64,000 bases of DNA, from contig SOEU01000003.1 in NCBI GenBank assembly GCA_021646415.1, forward strand, positions 168,747 through 232,746, given 5' to 3'. The DNA comes from Candidatus Brocadia sp. (GTDB lineage: Bacteria > Planctomycetota > Brocadiia > Brocadiales > Brocadiaceae). Below, piece by piece: positions 1-9,396 of this stretch. The notes beneath the pieces were generated by a model. The model searched no databases. It was given only the letters and a program-made list of their open reading frames with translations, and was not told the origin of the DNA. How positions within the stretch are numbered: the stretch's first letter is position 1; each line of letters begins with the position of its first letter. The translations under genes and the position numbers were made by a program.

Positions 1-222
1 GGTAAATTACAGGTTGAACGCGAAGTGTTGATGATATGTAAAACGAGAGAAGAACTGTTCGATACAGTGGAAAAACGTGTCAAACAATTACACAGTTACC
101 AGGTACCCGAGATTATTGCCGTACCAATCACGCAAGGTTCAAAGGATTACCTGGATTGGGTAACAAAGGAGACCGAACTCTGCAGTAAACACATCGAATA
201 TTTGCCCTCCAATGGACCTTAA
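1..222 (+). CDS. cutA: CutA1 divalent-cation tolerance protein, C-terminal part
   Basis: The open frame runs from the first base to a TAA at 220-222, so the gene begins outside the window. The visible part reads GKLQVEREVLMICKTREELF followed by a segment with YQVPEIIAVPI and DYLDWV. These match the last two thirds of the small trimeric CutA1 family (about 105 residues), including the conserved VPEIIA.PI strand. CutA1 proteins are ferredoxin-like trimers linked to copper tolerance, but their exact role is unsettled. A GTG at 25 could be mistaken for a start; it lies inside the conserved core and is not the real one. The identification is firm and the function is only as firm as the family. Confidence 0.85.
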   Translation, partial: GKLQVEREVLMICKTREELFDTVEKRVKQLHSYQVPEIIAVPITQGSKDYLDWVTKETELCSKHIEYLPSNGP

Positions 223-269
223 ATAATCAATAATGGGCTCAATAGGTTTTCATTGACGAAAATCTTCAC
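219..269 (-). pseudogene. Truncated DUF5615-like (PIN-like) toxin start
   Basis: A GTG at 269-267 overlaps the stop of the DUF433 gene as GTGA and opens a frame reading VKIFVNENLLSPLLII before a TAA. Toxins that follow DUF433 antitoxins (DUF5615, Mut7-C/PIN-like) typically begin MKILVDENL and are about 110 residues long. Position, overlap and the opening residues all fit such a toxin cut to 16 codons. It stops at the boundary with the convergent cutA end. The partner assignment is inference from this short match and from known gene order. Confidence 0.5.
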
Positions 270-493
270 GCTGTAACCCCTGCTTCCTCATCAGAAAGAA
301 GAGAAGCATATGATAAACATGCCCTGATGTCTTCCTCGATAATATTTGGATATGCTTTTTTGATGCCATCAAAATTCTCTCCCGCTGCAAGAAGATCGAG
401 TATAATATGCACAGGGATTCTGGCTCCCTTAATACATGGTTTGCCACTGCATATCTTCGGATCAGATACTATTCTTTCAATATTTGTATTCAT
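266..493 (-). CDS. DUF433 antitoxin-like protein
   Basis: This 75-residue protein begins MNTNIERIVSDPKICSGKPC and continues IKGARIPVHIILDLLAAG, then a region with YPNI and EEDIRACLSYA. This is the complete DUF433 pattern: DPxICxGKPxIKGTRIPV, then a short helix-turn-helix-like segment. DUF433 proteins are usually the antitoxin partner of a DUF5615 PIN-like toxin encoded directly downstream. Here only a 16-codon remnant of such a toxin follows, so this looks like an orphan antitoxin. Its family is clear; that it still binds DNA or a toxin is unproven. Confidence 0.8.
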   Translation of the reverse strand: MNTNIERIVSDPKICSGKPCIKGARIPVHIILDLLAAGENFDGIKKAYPNIIEEDIRACLSYASLLSDEEAGVTA

Positions 494-604
494 ACCTCTA
501 ACCGCCCTTTATGTTTTTACAATATCAATGCCAATATTTTTCTTTGATGCTGTTTTGCGGCAAGGGTTTAGTCAACGAAGGCAAAAGGAGGTTTAGATAG
601 TTTC

Positions 605-817
605 TTAGCTTGTATGAAGTGCAAGGTCTTCAAGGGTTACTTTTTTGAAAACATTATTAGTACCAAACCTTTTTACAGCATCAAGGATTTCAATACCTGC
701 AATTTTCCCTTCTAAATCATAATCAATAGCAATTCCTTCAGCACATGCTTTGTTGTTACGGTTGTCTCGATAAAACGTATATATAATGCATCCCCTCTGA
801 TCATAAGTTATTCTCAT
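605..817 (-). CDS. DUF2283 family protein
   Basis: A 70-residue protein starting MRITYDQRGCIIYTFYRD, with the later motif IDYDLEGKIAGIEILDA. This is the DUF2283 signature (MKITYDxxxDxLYI, then DxDxxGxIVGIEILDAS). I chose the ATG at 817 because a GAGG sits six bases upstream and the family starts here; a TTG at 829 would add four residues. It lies just downstream of a RelE-type toxin-antitoxin pair on the same strand and is probably co-transcribed with it. DUF2283 genes are often found with toxin-antitoxin loci, but no biochemical role is established. Confidence 0.75.
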   Translation of the reverse strand: MRITYDQRGCIIYTFYRDNRNNKACAEGIAIDYDLEGKIAGIEILDAVKRFGTNNVFKKVTLEDLALHTS

Positions 818-834
818 CTCGTTCCTCAACTCTT

Positions 835-1092
835 TTAGTGCCTTTTGTAAATTTCTTTTCTATGACCGACACGAAGAACAACAATATCCTTACCTTCAAT
901 ATCAAAAATAACTCTATAATCACCAATTTTAAAACGGTATGTTCCTATTTTCGGATCTGTCAGTTTATCAGCGTGTTCTAAAGGATTATCCTGTAATTTC
1001 AAGATGGCTTTGCTTAACTGACGCTTTATGGAAGGGTCAAGTTTTTTAATATCCTTTTCTGCCCGGCGGGTGTAAACAAGGTTATAGCTCAT
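835..1092 (-). CDS. RelE/ParE-superfamily toxin
   Basis: An 85-residue basic protein. It opens MSYNLVYTRRAEKDIKKLD and ends with TYRFKIGDYRVIFDI, DIVVLRVGHRKEIY. These are the hallmarks of RelE-type mRNA interferases: an N-terminal helix with AEKDLKKL, the central G.YR.R.GDYRVIY strand, and a C-terminal VL.VGHRREVY with the His-Arg and Tyr residues often implicated in catalysis. The start overlaps the antitoxin stop by four bases (ATGA), which implies translational coupling. No lesion is visible, so the toxin appears intact. The chemistry (ribosome-dependent mRNA cleavage versus gyrase poisoning) cannot be decided from sequence alone. Confidence 0.88.
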   Translation of the reverse strand: MSYNLVYTRRAEKDIKKLDPSIKRQLSKAILKLQDNPLEHADKLTDPKIGTYRFKIGDYRVIFDIEGKDIVVLRVGHRKEIYKRH

Positions 1093-1286
1093 TTTCCAAA
1101 AATCTCTTTGTGTGATTTTATCCTGCCTGCTTTATACTCGGCTCTTGCCTCCTTGATACTCTGAAGATATTCGGGAGAGGTCATGGCGAGTAAATCTTCA
1201 ATAAACGACTCTCTTTCATGTTTCTTCATCTTCTTTACAGCTTCGATAATATCGTAAGATGATATGGGTACTTTTACTTCTATCAT
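1089..1286 (-). CDS. Antitoxin of the RelE-type pair
   Basis: A 65-residue protein with an N-terminal MIEVKVPISSYDIIEAVKKM, a helix KKHERESFIEDLLAM, and a charged C-terminal tail ARAEYKAGRIKSHKEIF. The tail resembles toxin-neutralising segments of antitoxins paired with RelE toxins. It precedes the toxin and overlaps it by four bases. A perfect Shine-Dalgarno sequence, AAGGAGGTG, lies six bases upstream of the ATG, so the antitoxin should be translated strongly, as expected for such pairs. I do not recognise a named antitoxin family with certainty; the call rests mainly on operon position and size. Confidence 0.75.
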   Translation of the reverse strand: MIEVKVPISSYDIIEAVKKMKKHERESFIEDLLAMTSPEYLQSIKEARAEYKAGRIKSHKEIFGK

Positions 1287-1480
1287 TTTTTCACCTCCTT
1301 AAATGTCATTTTAACATGTAATCTTTCTCTCAACAATCGCAATCTCCTCAGACGTGAGGTCGTAGAATTTGTAAACCATTTGATCAACCCATCAGATAGT
1401 AAACATTCGCGGGGTCAAAGTGTTTTTCTAAATCATGGACTTCGGGTTTCAAAGTTTTTCAAGAATCCGGATCTTTCGTA

Positions 1481-2850
1481 ATGGCCCTGTCCTCACGGAA
1501 GTGGGGAAAAGGGTGTATTTTTGAACATTTTCATTCAGATATAATTTGTCAATTTGAAAGATTTGATACCTTACCTTTCAATTACCTTTCAACGAGTCAG
1601 ACTACCCCTTCCGGCATGACACCACCTTATCTCAAGCCCACAAGCAAAAGGAAAAGGCAGCCTTGTGGCAGGAAGCACGGACATAAGGGGATTTCCCGGA
1701 AACGGCCCGAAACCATAACTGCCTATCAGACACATACCCTGGAGAGTTACCCTGACTGTCAGCAGCTGCTGCAAAAGCAGGTAAGAACGTATAAGCGATA
1801 CATCGAGGATATTCCACGCCTTGACCCTGTCGTGACGGAACATACGGTTCATGGTTACTGGTGTTCTTGTTGCAAAAAGATAGTTCAACCCATGGTCACA
1901 GATGCCTTGCCAAACGCCAGACTCGGATTGCGCCTCGTTGTCTTTACCGCCTGGCTTCATTACTTAGTCGGTATGAGTGTAAACAATATCGTAAAGATGG
2001 TTTCCGTATTTTTCAACCTTCACATAAGCGCCGGTGGTTTAACCCAGGCATGGAAGTCTCTTGCCACACTCCTGGAATCACGGTATAACGATATTGGACG
2101 AGAAGTCTCTGCCAGCGCCGTCTTGCACGCAGATGAAACCGGGTGGAGGTTGAATGGGAAAACCCATTGGTTATGGTGTTTTACCACCAAAACCCTCTGC
2201 TACTACCTCATAACACGGAATCGGGGGGCGCCTGTCATAAAAAAGTCTTAGGCACGTTGTTCAAGGGTATCCTGATCTGTGACTTCTGGGGCGCTTATAA
2301 CAAGATAAGCGCGCTGGCAAAGCAGCGGTGTTTCTATCATCTTTTCACAGAACTCGTGAAAGTAGGCACCTACAACCGTTCTACCTCATGGAAAGTTTTC
2401 AGGAAAAAACTTTCCCGGCTGCTCAGGGATGCCATCCGACTATCCGAGAAAAAGAACCAAGTGAGCCAGGCATGCTTTCTTAGACTCAAAAAAAGGTTGT
2501 ATCGCAGGCTTAAACAGTTTCTGGCAACACCCTGTCAGGATAAAGACTCACAAAGATTGACCAAGCGTTTGAATCGCCATAAACAGGAACTCTTCACGTT
2601 CCTGGAACATGAGGGTGTGAGTCCCTATAATAACCACGCTGAGCAACAGATGCGAAAGCCAGTATTGACCCGAAAGGTTTCACAACAGAATCGTTCTAAA
2701 CACGGGGCAAAAACTCAGGCAATCCTCATGACTTTGCTTCGCTCTGCGGAATTACAGGGGACTAATCCAGTGGAAAGCCTTCTGGCAAGTGCAGAAAATG
2801 CTCTTACGGCTAAAACGCCTTCTGGGTTAACTCATAAAATCGCTAGTTAA
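1481..2850 (+). mobile_element. IS66-family transposase in two frames joined at a slippery heptamer
   Basis: The two open frames 1481-2251 and about 2245-2850 together make one IS66 transposase. The first part has the Arg/Lys-rich RKRQPCGRKHGHKG segment, the zinc finger around YWCSCCKKIV and the DDE-region motif LHADETGWRLNGKTHWLW. The second part carries CDFWGAYNK and the C-terminal YNNHAEQQMRKPV with the last catalytic Glu. The first frame ends VIKKS-stop, while the family needs VIKKVLGTLFKG. The junction is A AAA AAG at 2239-2245, and a -1 shift there gives exactly VIKKVLGT. This is either a programmed frameshift or a one-A deletion. No tnpA or tnpB and no clear terminal repeats were found; the N-terminus before residue 40 does not look like a typical IS66 leader-helix region. 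Confidence 0.8.
2239..2245 (+). promoter_or_regulatory. Putative -1 ribosomal frameshift site (A AAA AAG)
   Basis: The heptamer A AAA AAG is in the correct phase: frame 2 reads ATA AAA AAG TCT TAG and the -1 frame continues GTC TTA GGC. A tandem slip would bypass the TAG two codons later and join the two halves of the transposase without loss or gain of a residue. This heptamer is the classical -1 site of several insertion sequences. A simple loss of one A from a run of seven would give the same sequence. Confidence 0.45.
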
Positions 2851-2927
2851 TTTTTCAAAGAACTAAAGTGTTACAAAACTTTTAACATATCCAGTATATC
2901 CTTTTCTACCGATTCAATTTTGAATAA

Positions 2928-4730
2928 TTACCCATGCCCTATCAACGCCTCCTTCATATACACCTTGTAAAGCTGGCTGTAAAGACCGCCCTGGCGCAGG
3001 AGTTCTTCGTGACTGCCCTCTTCCACCTTCTCTCCCTTGTTTAATACGATGATCTTGTCGCAGTGGAGGATGGTGGATAGCCGATGGGCAATGAAGATGG
3101 ACGTCATGCCCCGTGTGACCTTTTGAATGGCATTCTGGATCAATACTTCAGAGAGGGGGTCCATGCTAGATGTTGCCTCGTCAAGGATTATCACCCGTGG
3201 ATCATAAATGATAATCCTGGAGAGAGAGATAAATTGGCGTTCGCCTACCGAGAGATTTGCACCACGCTCGGCAATTTCCATATCGAGTCCCCTGGGCATG
3301 CGGTCGATAAAGGGCATTAACCCCAATTCTCCGATGGTCCCTAATACCTGTGAATCGGATACAGGATTAAACAGGGTAATGTTGTCCCGCAATGTGCCTG
3401 CAAACAAAAAGACATCCTGACTGACTAATCCAATGACGTATCGCAGCCCCACTTTTTCTATTTTCCCTATATCGATCTGATCAAGCAGTATAGTACCTTT
3501 CTGGATTTCATAGAGCCGTGTTAATACACTTGCGATCGACGTCTTCCCGCTGCCAGTTACCCCTACCAGTGCGACAGACTGTCCTGTTTCTATGTGAAAA
3601 GAAATATCTTTCAATACATAATCGCTGCCGTTGTATGCAAACCAGACATTCTGGAATTCTATCTCCCCTTTAAAATCTCTCTTGGGAACTTCTTTTGAGG
3701 GATGGGAAATGAAATAATCTACCTCAGATGGTCCTCTCATGAGACCAAATACACGTTCGGACGACGCCATTGCACCTTGAAAGATATTATACTTTTCAAC
3801 GATATCTCTGATGGGGTCAAATAAGTCATGAATGTACGCCAGGAATGCCACTAAGACCCCAAGGGTAAGGAACCCGTGCATGTACCTCACGGCGCCATAC
3901 CAGAGTACCAGACCAACTGCCAGTGCACTCACCATATTAATCGCCGGCTGGAATACCGCAAAATAACGGATATATTTGACCTGTTCTTTCAAATAATCAT
4001 CGTTGATCTCGTCAAATTTGTCATAATTCTTTTTTTCACGATTAAAGAGCTGAATGACTTTCATCCCCGTAATGTTTTCATTGAGATAGGCATTGATACG
4101 TGCCAGCTTACGCCGTATCTCCCGAAATGAGTTCTTCATGCGGCTACCAAACCAGAGGGCAATTATCACAATAATTGGAAAGACGGAGAGGGTAATAACC
4201 GCAAGTTTCAAGTTTAGCATAAACATAGCTACGAATATGCCAATGATAATAAAGATGTCACCGATTACTACAATAACGCCGGCTGAAAAGAGTTCTCCAA
4301 TAGCCGCGATGTCATTGGTCAGGCGTGTAACGATCCGCCCGACAGGATTTTTATCAAAAAAAGAAACGGGAAGTGATTGGATGTGATGAAAAAGCTCCAT
4401 GCGCATATCGAGCATAACCTTCTGCCCAATGGCCTGAATATTATAACTTTGCACCACCACCAATACCAGACGCAATGTTTCAATAGCCAGGATGGCCAAT
4501 GCCGTCCTGTATATTAATGCTTTATCCCCTTTGTTAATACCATGATCAATTGCATATCCAAAGAGGTACGGACCGAGTAAAAACAAAACGGTGGTGATGA
4601 GTACCATAAAGACGGAGAGCAAGCCTGATGCCTTATAGCGCAATACATACGAAAGCAGTTTTTTGATAACCGTCCTATCGTATAATTTGCCAGCTAAAAT
4701 GTCTTCGGTGAAAAATTCTTCTTTATCCAT
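2928..4730 (-). CDS. ABC exporter, fused membrane and ATPase domains (MsbA/YheH type)
   Basis: A 600-residue half-transporter. An N-terminal transmembrane domain (roughly residues 35-320) holds about six hydrophobic spans. The nucleotide-binding domain follows from about residue 355, with Walker A GVTGSGKTS, Q-loop VSQDVFLF, signature LSVGERQF, Walker B VIILDEATSSMD and the switch His in FIAHRL. The signature LSVGE departs from LSGGQ but is common in the YheH/LmrCD-like branch. A homodimer or heterodimer is expected in the inner membrane; no partner gene is adjacent. The substrate (lipid, peptide or drug) cannot be read from sequence. An intact start lies at 4730, and a 434-base gap separates it from lptB. 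Confidence 0.85.
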   Translation of the reverse strand: MDKEEFFTEDILAGKLYDRTVIKKLLSYVLRYKASGLLSVFMVLITTVLFLLGPYLFGYAIDHGINKGDKALIYRTALAILAIETLRLVLVVVQSYNIQAIGQKVMLDMRMELFHHIQSLPVSFFDKNPVGRIVTRLTNDIAAIGELFSAGVIVVIGDIFIIIGIFVAMFMLNLKLAVITLSVFPIIVIIALWFGSRMKNSFREIRRKLARINAYLNENITGMKVIQLFNREKKNYDKFDEINDDYLKEQVKYIRYFAVFQPAINMVSALAVGLVLWYGAVRYMHGFLTLGVLVAFLAYIHDLFDPIRDIVEKYNIFQGAMASSERVFGLMRGPSEVDYFISHPSKEVPKRDFKGEIEFQNVWFAYNGSDYVLKDISFHIETGQSVALVGVTGSGKTSIASVLTRLYEIQKGTILLDQIDIGKIEKVGLRYVIGLVSQDVFLFAGTLRDNITLFNPVSDSQVLGTIGELGLMPFIDRMPRGLDMEIAERGANLSVGERQFISLSRIIIYDPRVIILDEATSSMDPLSEVLIQNAIQKVTRGMTSIFIAHRLSTILHCDKIIVLNKGEKVEEGSHEELLRQGGLYSQLYKVYMKEALIGHG

Positions 4731-4852
4731 GGTATATTTCTAAGTCAATACCTCTTTCTAAATTCACTGCGTTCCTTGATGATTTTCCAATTTAATGTTT
4801 AATATCTTATAAAAAATATTTTGGCATTATTAGCAAAAATATTAATAAAACT

Positions 4853-4885
4853 AACCCTGTCAGGGTTTAAAACCCTGACAGGGTT
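4853..4885. repeat. 33-bp near-perfect palindrome
   Basis: AACCCTGTCAGGGTTT and its reverse complement flank a short A/T centre. Only the centre breaks the symmetry. The arms themselves contain the smaller palindrome CCCTGTCAGGG. It lies in the 434-base gap between the ABC exporter and lptB, both on the minus strand, and looks like a dispersed palindromic element rather than an operator. Confidence 0.7.
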
Positions 4886-4949
4886 GACTCACAAATTTCG
4901 TACTTCGGTTTTTGTCTTTTTCGACGCGTTCGGGTTAGGATTTTCAAAC

Positions 4950-5090
4950 CGACAGTTTCCCCTCTAACAAGAGAGGGCTTCGTCGTGAGCCATCGGCGTG
5001 AGCTCAGACGAACGCTCAGTCGAACGATCAAGGGGTGTGCGGGAGGCATGATTGCACACACCCTGCCCCCTCTTTTCAGAGGGGGGCTTT
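4950..5090. repeat. Inverted-repeat-bounded intergenic element
   Basis: CCCCTCT-AACA-AGAGAGGG near 4959 and CCCCCTC-TTTTC-AGAGGGGG near 5065 form two hairpins that bound about 140 bases of G/C-rich sequence. The right-hand hairpin is followed by an AT stretch. The whole resembles a small non-autonomous repeat. No gene was seen between 4731 and 5164 apart from this element and the palindrome at 4853. Confidence 0.5.
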
Positions 5091-5164
5091 AAAAGCTGCT
5101 GCCAAAGGCAACATGGTTTTTTGGATATTTTTTATTTCTTAAAAATTCTCAGGCTGACAGGTAT

Positions 5165-5983
5165 TTACTTGATGATAGTATCTTTGCGAACAATGGGTTT
5201 TCGGTCGGCATCTATCGACTTTTTACTGTTGATGTCTTTGAAGTCCGTCAATCTATGTTCACTGGTAGGAAAATTATCACCTAAATAGGATTGGCGTGCA
5301 ATGGGGTTATTTAAGATTTCCTGGGTGGTACCTTTGGCAACAACCGTGCCTTCGCTTATGATATATGAGTGAGTCGTAATACTGAGGGCTTCACGTACAT
5401 TGTGGTCGGTGATAAGGAGACCGATCCCCCTGTTCTTAAGTCTCAGGAGGATGTCTTGCACCTCATTAACAGCAATTGGGTCGACACCGGTAAATGGTTC
5501 GTCAAGGAGGATCATGGTGGGGGAACTGGCAAGTGCCCGTGCGATTTCGAGTCGTCTTCTTTCACCACCGGATAGGGTAAATGCCTTGTTTTTTGCCAGA
5601 TGTTTTAAGTTGAATTCGGTAAGCAATTCGATCAGGCGTTTGTATTTCTCTTCGGAATTGTATCGATGTGTCTCCAGGATGGCGAGGATATTTTCTTCTA
5701 CCGTCAGCCGCTGAAAAACGGATGGCTCCTGGCACAAGTACCCCATCCCTTTCCGTGCCCGCAGATAGATGGGGAAGTCAGTAATATCTTCATTTTGAAA
5801 AATCACACGGCCACTATCCGGCCGAACAACACCAATAATCATGTTGAAGGAAGTACTTTTCCCCGCCCCGTTTTGACCGAGTAAACCCACGATCTCCCCG
5901 TCATTAACCTCAAAACTGACATGATTTACCACGGTGCGCTTACCGTATGATTTTGTTAACCCATCTGCCCTTAATAAATTCAT
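5165..5983 (-). CDS. lptB: LPS-transport ATPase LptB
   Basis: A 272-residue ABC ATPase starting MNLLRADGLTKSYGKRTVVN. It has Walker A GQNGAGKST, the LptB-like segment GMGYLCQEPSVFQRLTV, signature LSGGERRRLEIARAL and Walker B ILLDEPFTGVDPIAV. The LSGGERRR and PFxGVDPIAV combination is diagnostic of LptB, which powers lipopolysaccharide extraction from the inner membrane with LptFG and LptC. A C-terminal extension of about 30 residues follows the usual end near SYLGDNF. I moved the start from 6019 to 5983, because the upstream in-frame codons come from a low-complexity CACAAAGACAC-type repeat. LptA and LptC are not in view. Confidence 0.85.
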   Translation of the reverse strand: MNLLRADGLTKSYGKRTVVNHVSFEVNDGEIVGLLGQNGAGKSTSFNMIIGVVRPDSGRVIFQNEDITDFPIYLRARKGMGYLCQEPSVFQRLTVEENILAILETHRYNSEEKYKRLIELLTEFNLKHLAKNKAFTLSGGERRRLEIARALASSPTMILLDEPFTGVDPIAVNEVQDILLRLKNRGIGLLITDHNVREALSITTHSYIISEGTVVAKGTTQEILNNPIARQSYLGDNFPTSEHRLTDFKDINSKKSIDADRKPIVRKDTIIK

Positions 5984-6085
5984 AATGAAAACCTTTGACC
6001 ACAAAGACACTAAGGACACAAAAAAAACTTTTAAAAACTTCTCTTTTTGTCTTGTGTTTCGTGGTATGTCTTTTCGTGTTTAAAA

Positions 6086-7603
6086 TTATCTTATAAACTT
6101 CATCGTATCCAGAGGCCAGAATACAAAGAATGCCTTCCCTACAAGATTCTCTTCCGGGACGAACTTCCATACGCGGCTATCGTTACTGTTTCTGCTATTA
6201 TCCCCGAGCATAAAATAATCCTTCTCACCCAACTGGATCGCTTCGGTTGTACCCCAGGTACCAGCCGAGAGATTGGTATAATAAATATCATGGAAAATCC
6301 TGATATTTTCAAAAGTCCCATGTATGCGGGTACCACCAAAACGAATTTTACTGGTATCAAATGGGCGTGGATCAGGTACCATTCCGTCATCATAGTCAAA
6401 TACGAAAACTTTTTCACTATCTACTGAGAAGGATACCACGTGGTCTACATTTGAAAACTCGATCTTGTGCGGGTGTCCGTTTTGCAGGCGGATACCTGTT
6501 TCCAAAACGACTTTACCATCCTTCATAAGACGACCTTTTGCATCCGTATCATCCGTTGGAATAATGGCAGTAAATACATTGTTGTTTTTTTCAAGGACAA
6601 GTTCCAGACATTCCGAACCTTTCAAAAGCGTCACATCAAAGCGAAGCTTTACGTCACCCATTTCCGTGCTGCCAGACCTGTTATTGTAACCATTTTGGTC
6701 ATAAATGTTTCTCCCAAACGTTACAAGAGACGTATCATGGTTGTTTTGTGACATATTATCCAAAACAAATGACTTTTCATTAATTTCCCATGCACTACTG
6801 TCAGTTATCCACGTTGGTCCGTCAGTTTCCTTCGCCAAATAATGACTGTTGTAAACCGGTAGCCACAGCGTATCCTGCACAGAATCAGGTTTTCTTTGTA
6901 TCCTGCCATTGGTATAAATATCACCATTGATGATCTGAAGCTTTTCACCAGGTAAACCAACGAGACGTTTAATATAATTCTTCGTTTTCTTTGAGAATCT
7001 TGTTGAGCCACACCGGGGACAACGGAAACCCTCGTGCCATTCCGTATCAGGAAGTTGTGTGGCACAATTTTTACAGGTAAGGTCGTATAACGGGTAGACA
7101 AACACTACGACATCCCATCGTTGTGGATCTTTAAATTTATACCAGAATTTATTGACCACGATCCTGTTTCCACCGTGAATTACCCGATTTGACAGGTCCG
7201 ACCAGGCGACTGTGGTTTTACAGCGTGGACAAGATCCCTTTCTCCATAACCATGCCGGCCAATTATAGCGGATCCTGTTATTGCAAATATCGCAATAAGC
7301 CGAAAGATTTATCCCGAATTGGCAATTGGGACACGTAGCGCTTTCGCTTTGACGGTCGGCATAAAAAAACCAGCTGCAATTTGGACATTTCACATCCTTA
7401 TGCTCACCCAATAAGGTCGGCGCCATCGAGCCAGTAGGGATTTTAAATGCCTCCACCACAAAATAGCGGATAGCAAAGGCCAGCGCGACAGCAATGGCTA
7501 TCGATTCAATATTTTCGCGTAATTTGCTCTTCCGTTTTTTTGTCTTATCGTTTACCCTGGATTTTGTTTGTTGGTCTTTTATGTCAGCCATCCTGCACCT
7601 CAT
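6086..7603 (-). CDS. lepB: Signal peptidase I with three zinc ribbons and a beta-sandwich insert
   Basis: A 505-residue protein, about twice the family norm. One transmembrane helix (about residues 31-50) precedes the catalytic serine, [10 protein letters not shown] (Ser59). The general base is in [12 protein letters not shown] (Lys212), and the C-terminal box is [13 protein letters not shown]. Between Ser and Lys lie three CxxC pairs-of-pairs: CPNC/CPNC (73-94), CDIC/CPRC (104-128) and CKNC/CPRC (177-198). Between residues about 245 and 430 a beta-rich insert, with strands such as [11 protein letters not shown] and [12 protein letters not shown], resembles LamG-like sandwiches. The ATG at 7603 overlaps the lepA stop (ATGA); a second ATG at 7591 has a GAGGTG ahead of it. 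It removes signal peptides at the membrane. Confidence 0.88.
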   Translation of the reverse strand: MRCRMADIKDQQTKSRVNDKTKKRKSKLRENIESIAIAVALAFAIRYFVVEAFKIPTGSMAPTLLGEHKDVKCPNCSWFFYADRQSESATCPNCQFGINLSAYCDICNNRIRYNWPAWLWRKGSCPRCKTTVAWSDLSNRVIHGGNRIVVNKFWYKFKDPQRWDVVVFVYPLYDLTCKNCATQLPDTEWHEGFRCPRCGSTRFSKKTKNYIKRLVGLPGEKLQIINGDIYTNGRIQRKPDSVQDTLWLPVYNSHYLAKETDGPTWITDSSAWEINEKSFVLDNMSQNNHDTSLVTFGRNIYDQNGYNNRSGSTEMGDVKLRFDVTLLKGSECLELVLEKNNNVFTAIIPTDDTDAKGRLMKDGKVVLETGIRLQNGHPHKIEFSNVDHVVSFSVDSEKVFVFDYDDGMVPDPRPFDTSKIRFGGTRIHGTFENIRIFHDIYYTNLSAGTWGTTEAIQLGEKDYFMLGDNSRNSNDSRVWKFVPEENLVGKAFFVFWPLDTMKFIR

Positions 7604-9396
7604 TCATCAACGGATAATACAGACAAGAACGCCTTCTGTGGAATTTCCACGTTCCCGATGGACTTCATTCGCTTTTTGCCTTCTTTCTGTTTTTCCAAAA
7701 GTTTTCGTTTTCGTGTAATATCGCCACCATAACACTTGGCTGTTACATTTTTCGCAATTGGACGGATCGTTTCCCTTGCAATAACCCTGCTTCCGATCGC
7801 TGCCTGTAAAACTACCTCGAAGAGGTGTCGTGAAATTTCGTTTTTGAGTTTTTTAACCAGTCTTCTACCTTTCATCTCAGCATCTTTCCTGTGGACGATG
7901 GTTGAAAGGGCATCTACGCGTTTACCTGACACAAGAATGTCCAATTTTACAAGGTCCGCCGGCTCATACCCGATAAAATCATAGTCGAGTGTCCCGTAAC
8001 CTCGTGTGGCCGATTTCATCTTGTCAAAAAAATCAAAGATAATCTCAGCCAATGGTAGCTCATAGGTAAGTATCGCTCGCTTCTCGCTGAGATATTCGGT
8101 ACCCTTATATCTTCCCCTGCGTCCTTCTGCGAATTGCATAATAGTCCCGACATATTCTGTAGGCAAAACAAAGCTGGCACGCACTATTGGTTCTCTGAAT
8201 TCCTCAATTTCATTCACCGGGGGAACCTTTTCCGGATTATCGACCTTAATTACCTCTTTATTGGTTTTCAATATCTCATAGGTCACATTGGGAGCGGTCT
8301 GCACAATATTGATGTTGCTTTCCCGTTCCAGTCGTTCCTGGACAATTTCCATGTGCAAGAGACCAAGAAATCCACACCGAAATCCGAATCCAAGTGCCTG
8401 TGAAGTCTCCGGCTCAAAGGTAAATGACGAATCGTTCAGGCTCAACCGTTCCAGTGCCTCACGCAACACATGAAAATCGGCATTATCTGCCGGATAGACA
8501 CCGCAGTATACCATGGGCATGGGTGCCCGATACCCCGGCAACGCCTCTTCGGTACGTTCCTTATTATGGGTAACCGTATCCCCTACCTTGACATCATGAA
8601 TAGATTTGATGTTGGCAATACAGTAGCCTACCTCACCTGCCAAGAGGCAATCTTTCGCTACCATCTTTGGCTTGAATACTCCGACCTCTTCTACCTTGAA
8701 AGAACGGTTCGTCTTCATCATGTATATCTCATCACCCACCTTAACAGAGCCGTCGAAGATACGCAGATACACAATAACACCGCGATATTCGTCATAGACA
8801 GAATCAAAGATCAGGGATTTCAACGGCGCATTGGGATTGCCTTTTGGCGGTGGTATCCGCTTGATGATGGCTCCAAAGATTTCACCGACGCCTTCCCCGG
8901 TTTTTGCGCTGACCATCAACGCATCTGCCGGGTCAATACCCAGGGTTTTTTCCATTTCAGTAAGTACATCGTAAGGCCGGGATTGCGGCAGGTCGATCTT
9001 ACTGATAACAGGAATGACGGCCAAATTGTGTTCCATGGCAAGATAGGCATTGGCAACTGTCTGTGCCTCGACACCTTGTGAGGCATCAACCAGCAACAAT
9101 GCTCCTTCGCAGGCGCCCAGACTTCTGGAAACTTCGTAGCTGAAGTCCACATGACCGGGTGTATCTATCAAATTGAGGTTGTACTCCTTGCCATCCCGCA
9201 CCAGTTTCAGTGCAACTGCACTGGCCTTGATGGTGATACCACGTTCGCGCTCCAGATCCATATCATCCAGCATCTGGTTACGGAACTCTCTGGATGTGAT
9301 GGTATTCGTCTTTTCCAACAACCGGTCTGCCAGCGTAGACTTCCCATGGTCAATGTGCGCAATTATACAGAAATTTCTAATTCTGTCAGTAGACAT
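7600..9396 (-). CDS. lepA: Elongation factor 4
   Basis: This 598-residue translational GTPase begins [20 protein letters not shown], with G1 HIDHGKST, G3 [12 protein letters not shown] and G4 SKIDLP. The C-terminal domain unique to LepA carries [18 protein letters not shown] and the tail [17 protein letters not shown]. Length and motifs match EF4, which back-translocates or rescues stalled ribosomes. The downstream gene, signal peptidase I, overlaps by four bases, the same lepA-lepB order as in many bacteria. The upstream ROK kinase gene overlaps the lepA start by 34 bases, so the three are probably one transcript. Confidence 0.95.
   Translation of the reverse strand: MSTDRIRNFCIIAHIDHGKSTLADRLLEKTNTITSREFRNQMLDDMDLERERGITIKASAVALKLVRDGKEYNLNLIDTPGHVDFSYEVSRSLGACEGALLLVDASQGVEAQTVANAYLAMEHNLAVIPVISKIDLPQSRPYDVLTEMEKTLGIDPADALMVSAKTGEGVGEIFGAIIKRIPPPKGNPNAPLKSLIFDSVYDEYRGVIVYLRIFDGSVKVGDEIYMMKTNRSFKVEEVGVFKPKMVAKDCLLAGEVGYCIANIKSIHDVKVGDTVTHNKERTEEALPGYRAPMPMVYCGVYPADNADFHVLREALERLSLNDSSFTFEPETSQALGFGFRCGFLGLLHMEIVQERLERESNINIVQTAPNVTYEILKTNKEVIKVDNPEKVPPVNEIEEFREPIVRASFVLPTEYVGTIMQFAEGRRGRYKGTEYLSEKRAILTYELPLAEIIFDFFDKMKSATRGYGTLDYDFIGYEPADLVKLDILVSGKRVDALSTIVHRKDAEMKGRRLVKKLKNEISRHLFEVVLQAAIGSRVIARETIRPIAKNVTAKCYGGDITRKRKLLEKQKEGKKRMKSIGNVEIPQKAFLSVLSVDE

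Noticed and set aside
4853..4885. Operator palindrome
   Set aside because: It lies about 120 bases from the nearest start and sits among other repeat elements; no regulator gene is near.
8470..9081. 203-codon open frame on the plus strand opposite lepA
   Set aside because: It is an antisense shadow of a strongly conserved GTPase gene, with no ribosome site and protein composition unlike neighbours.
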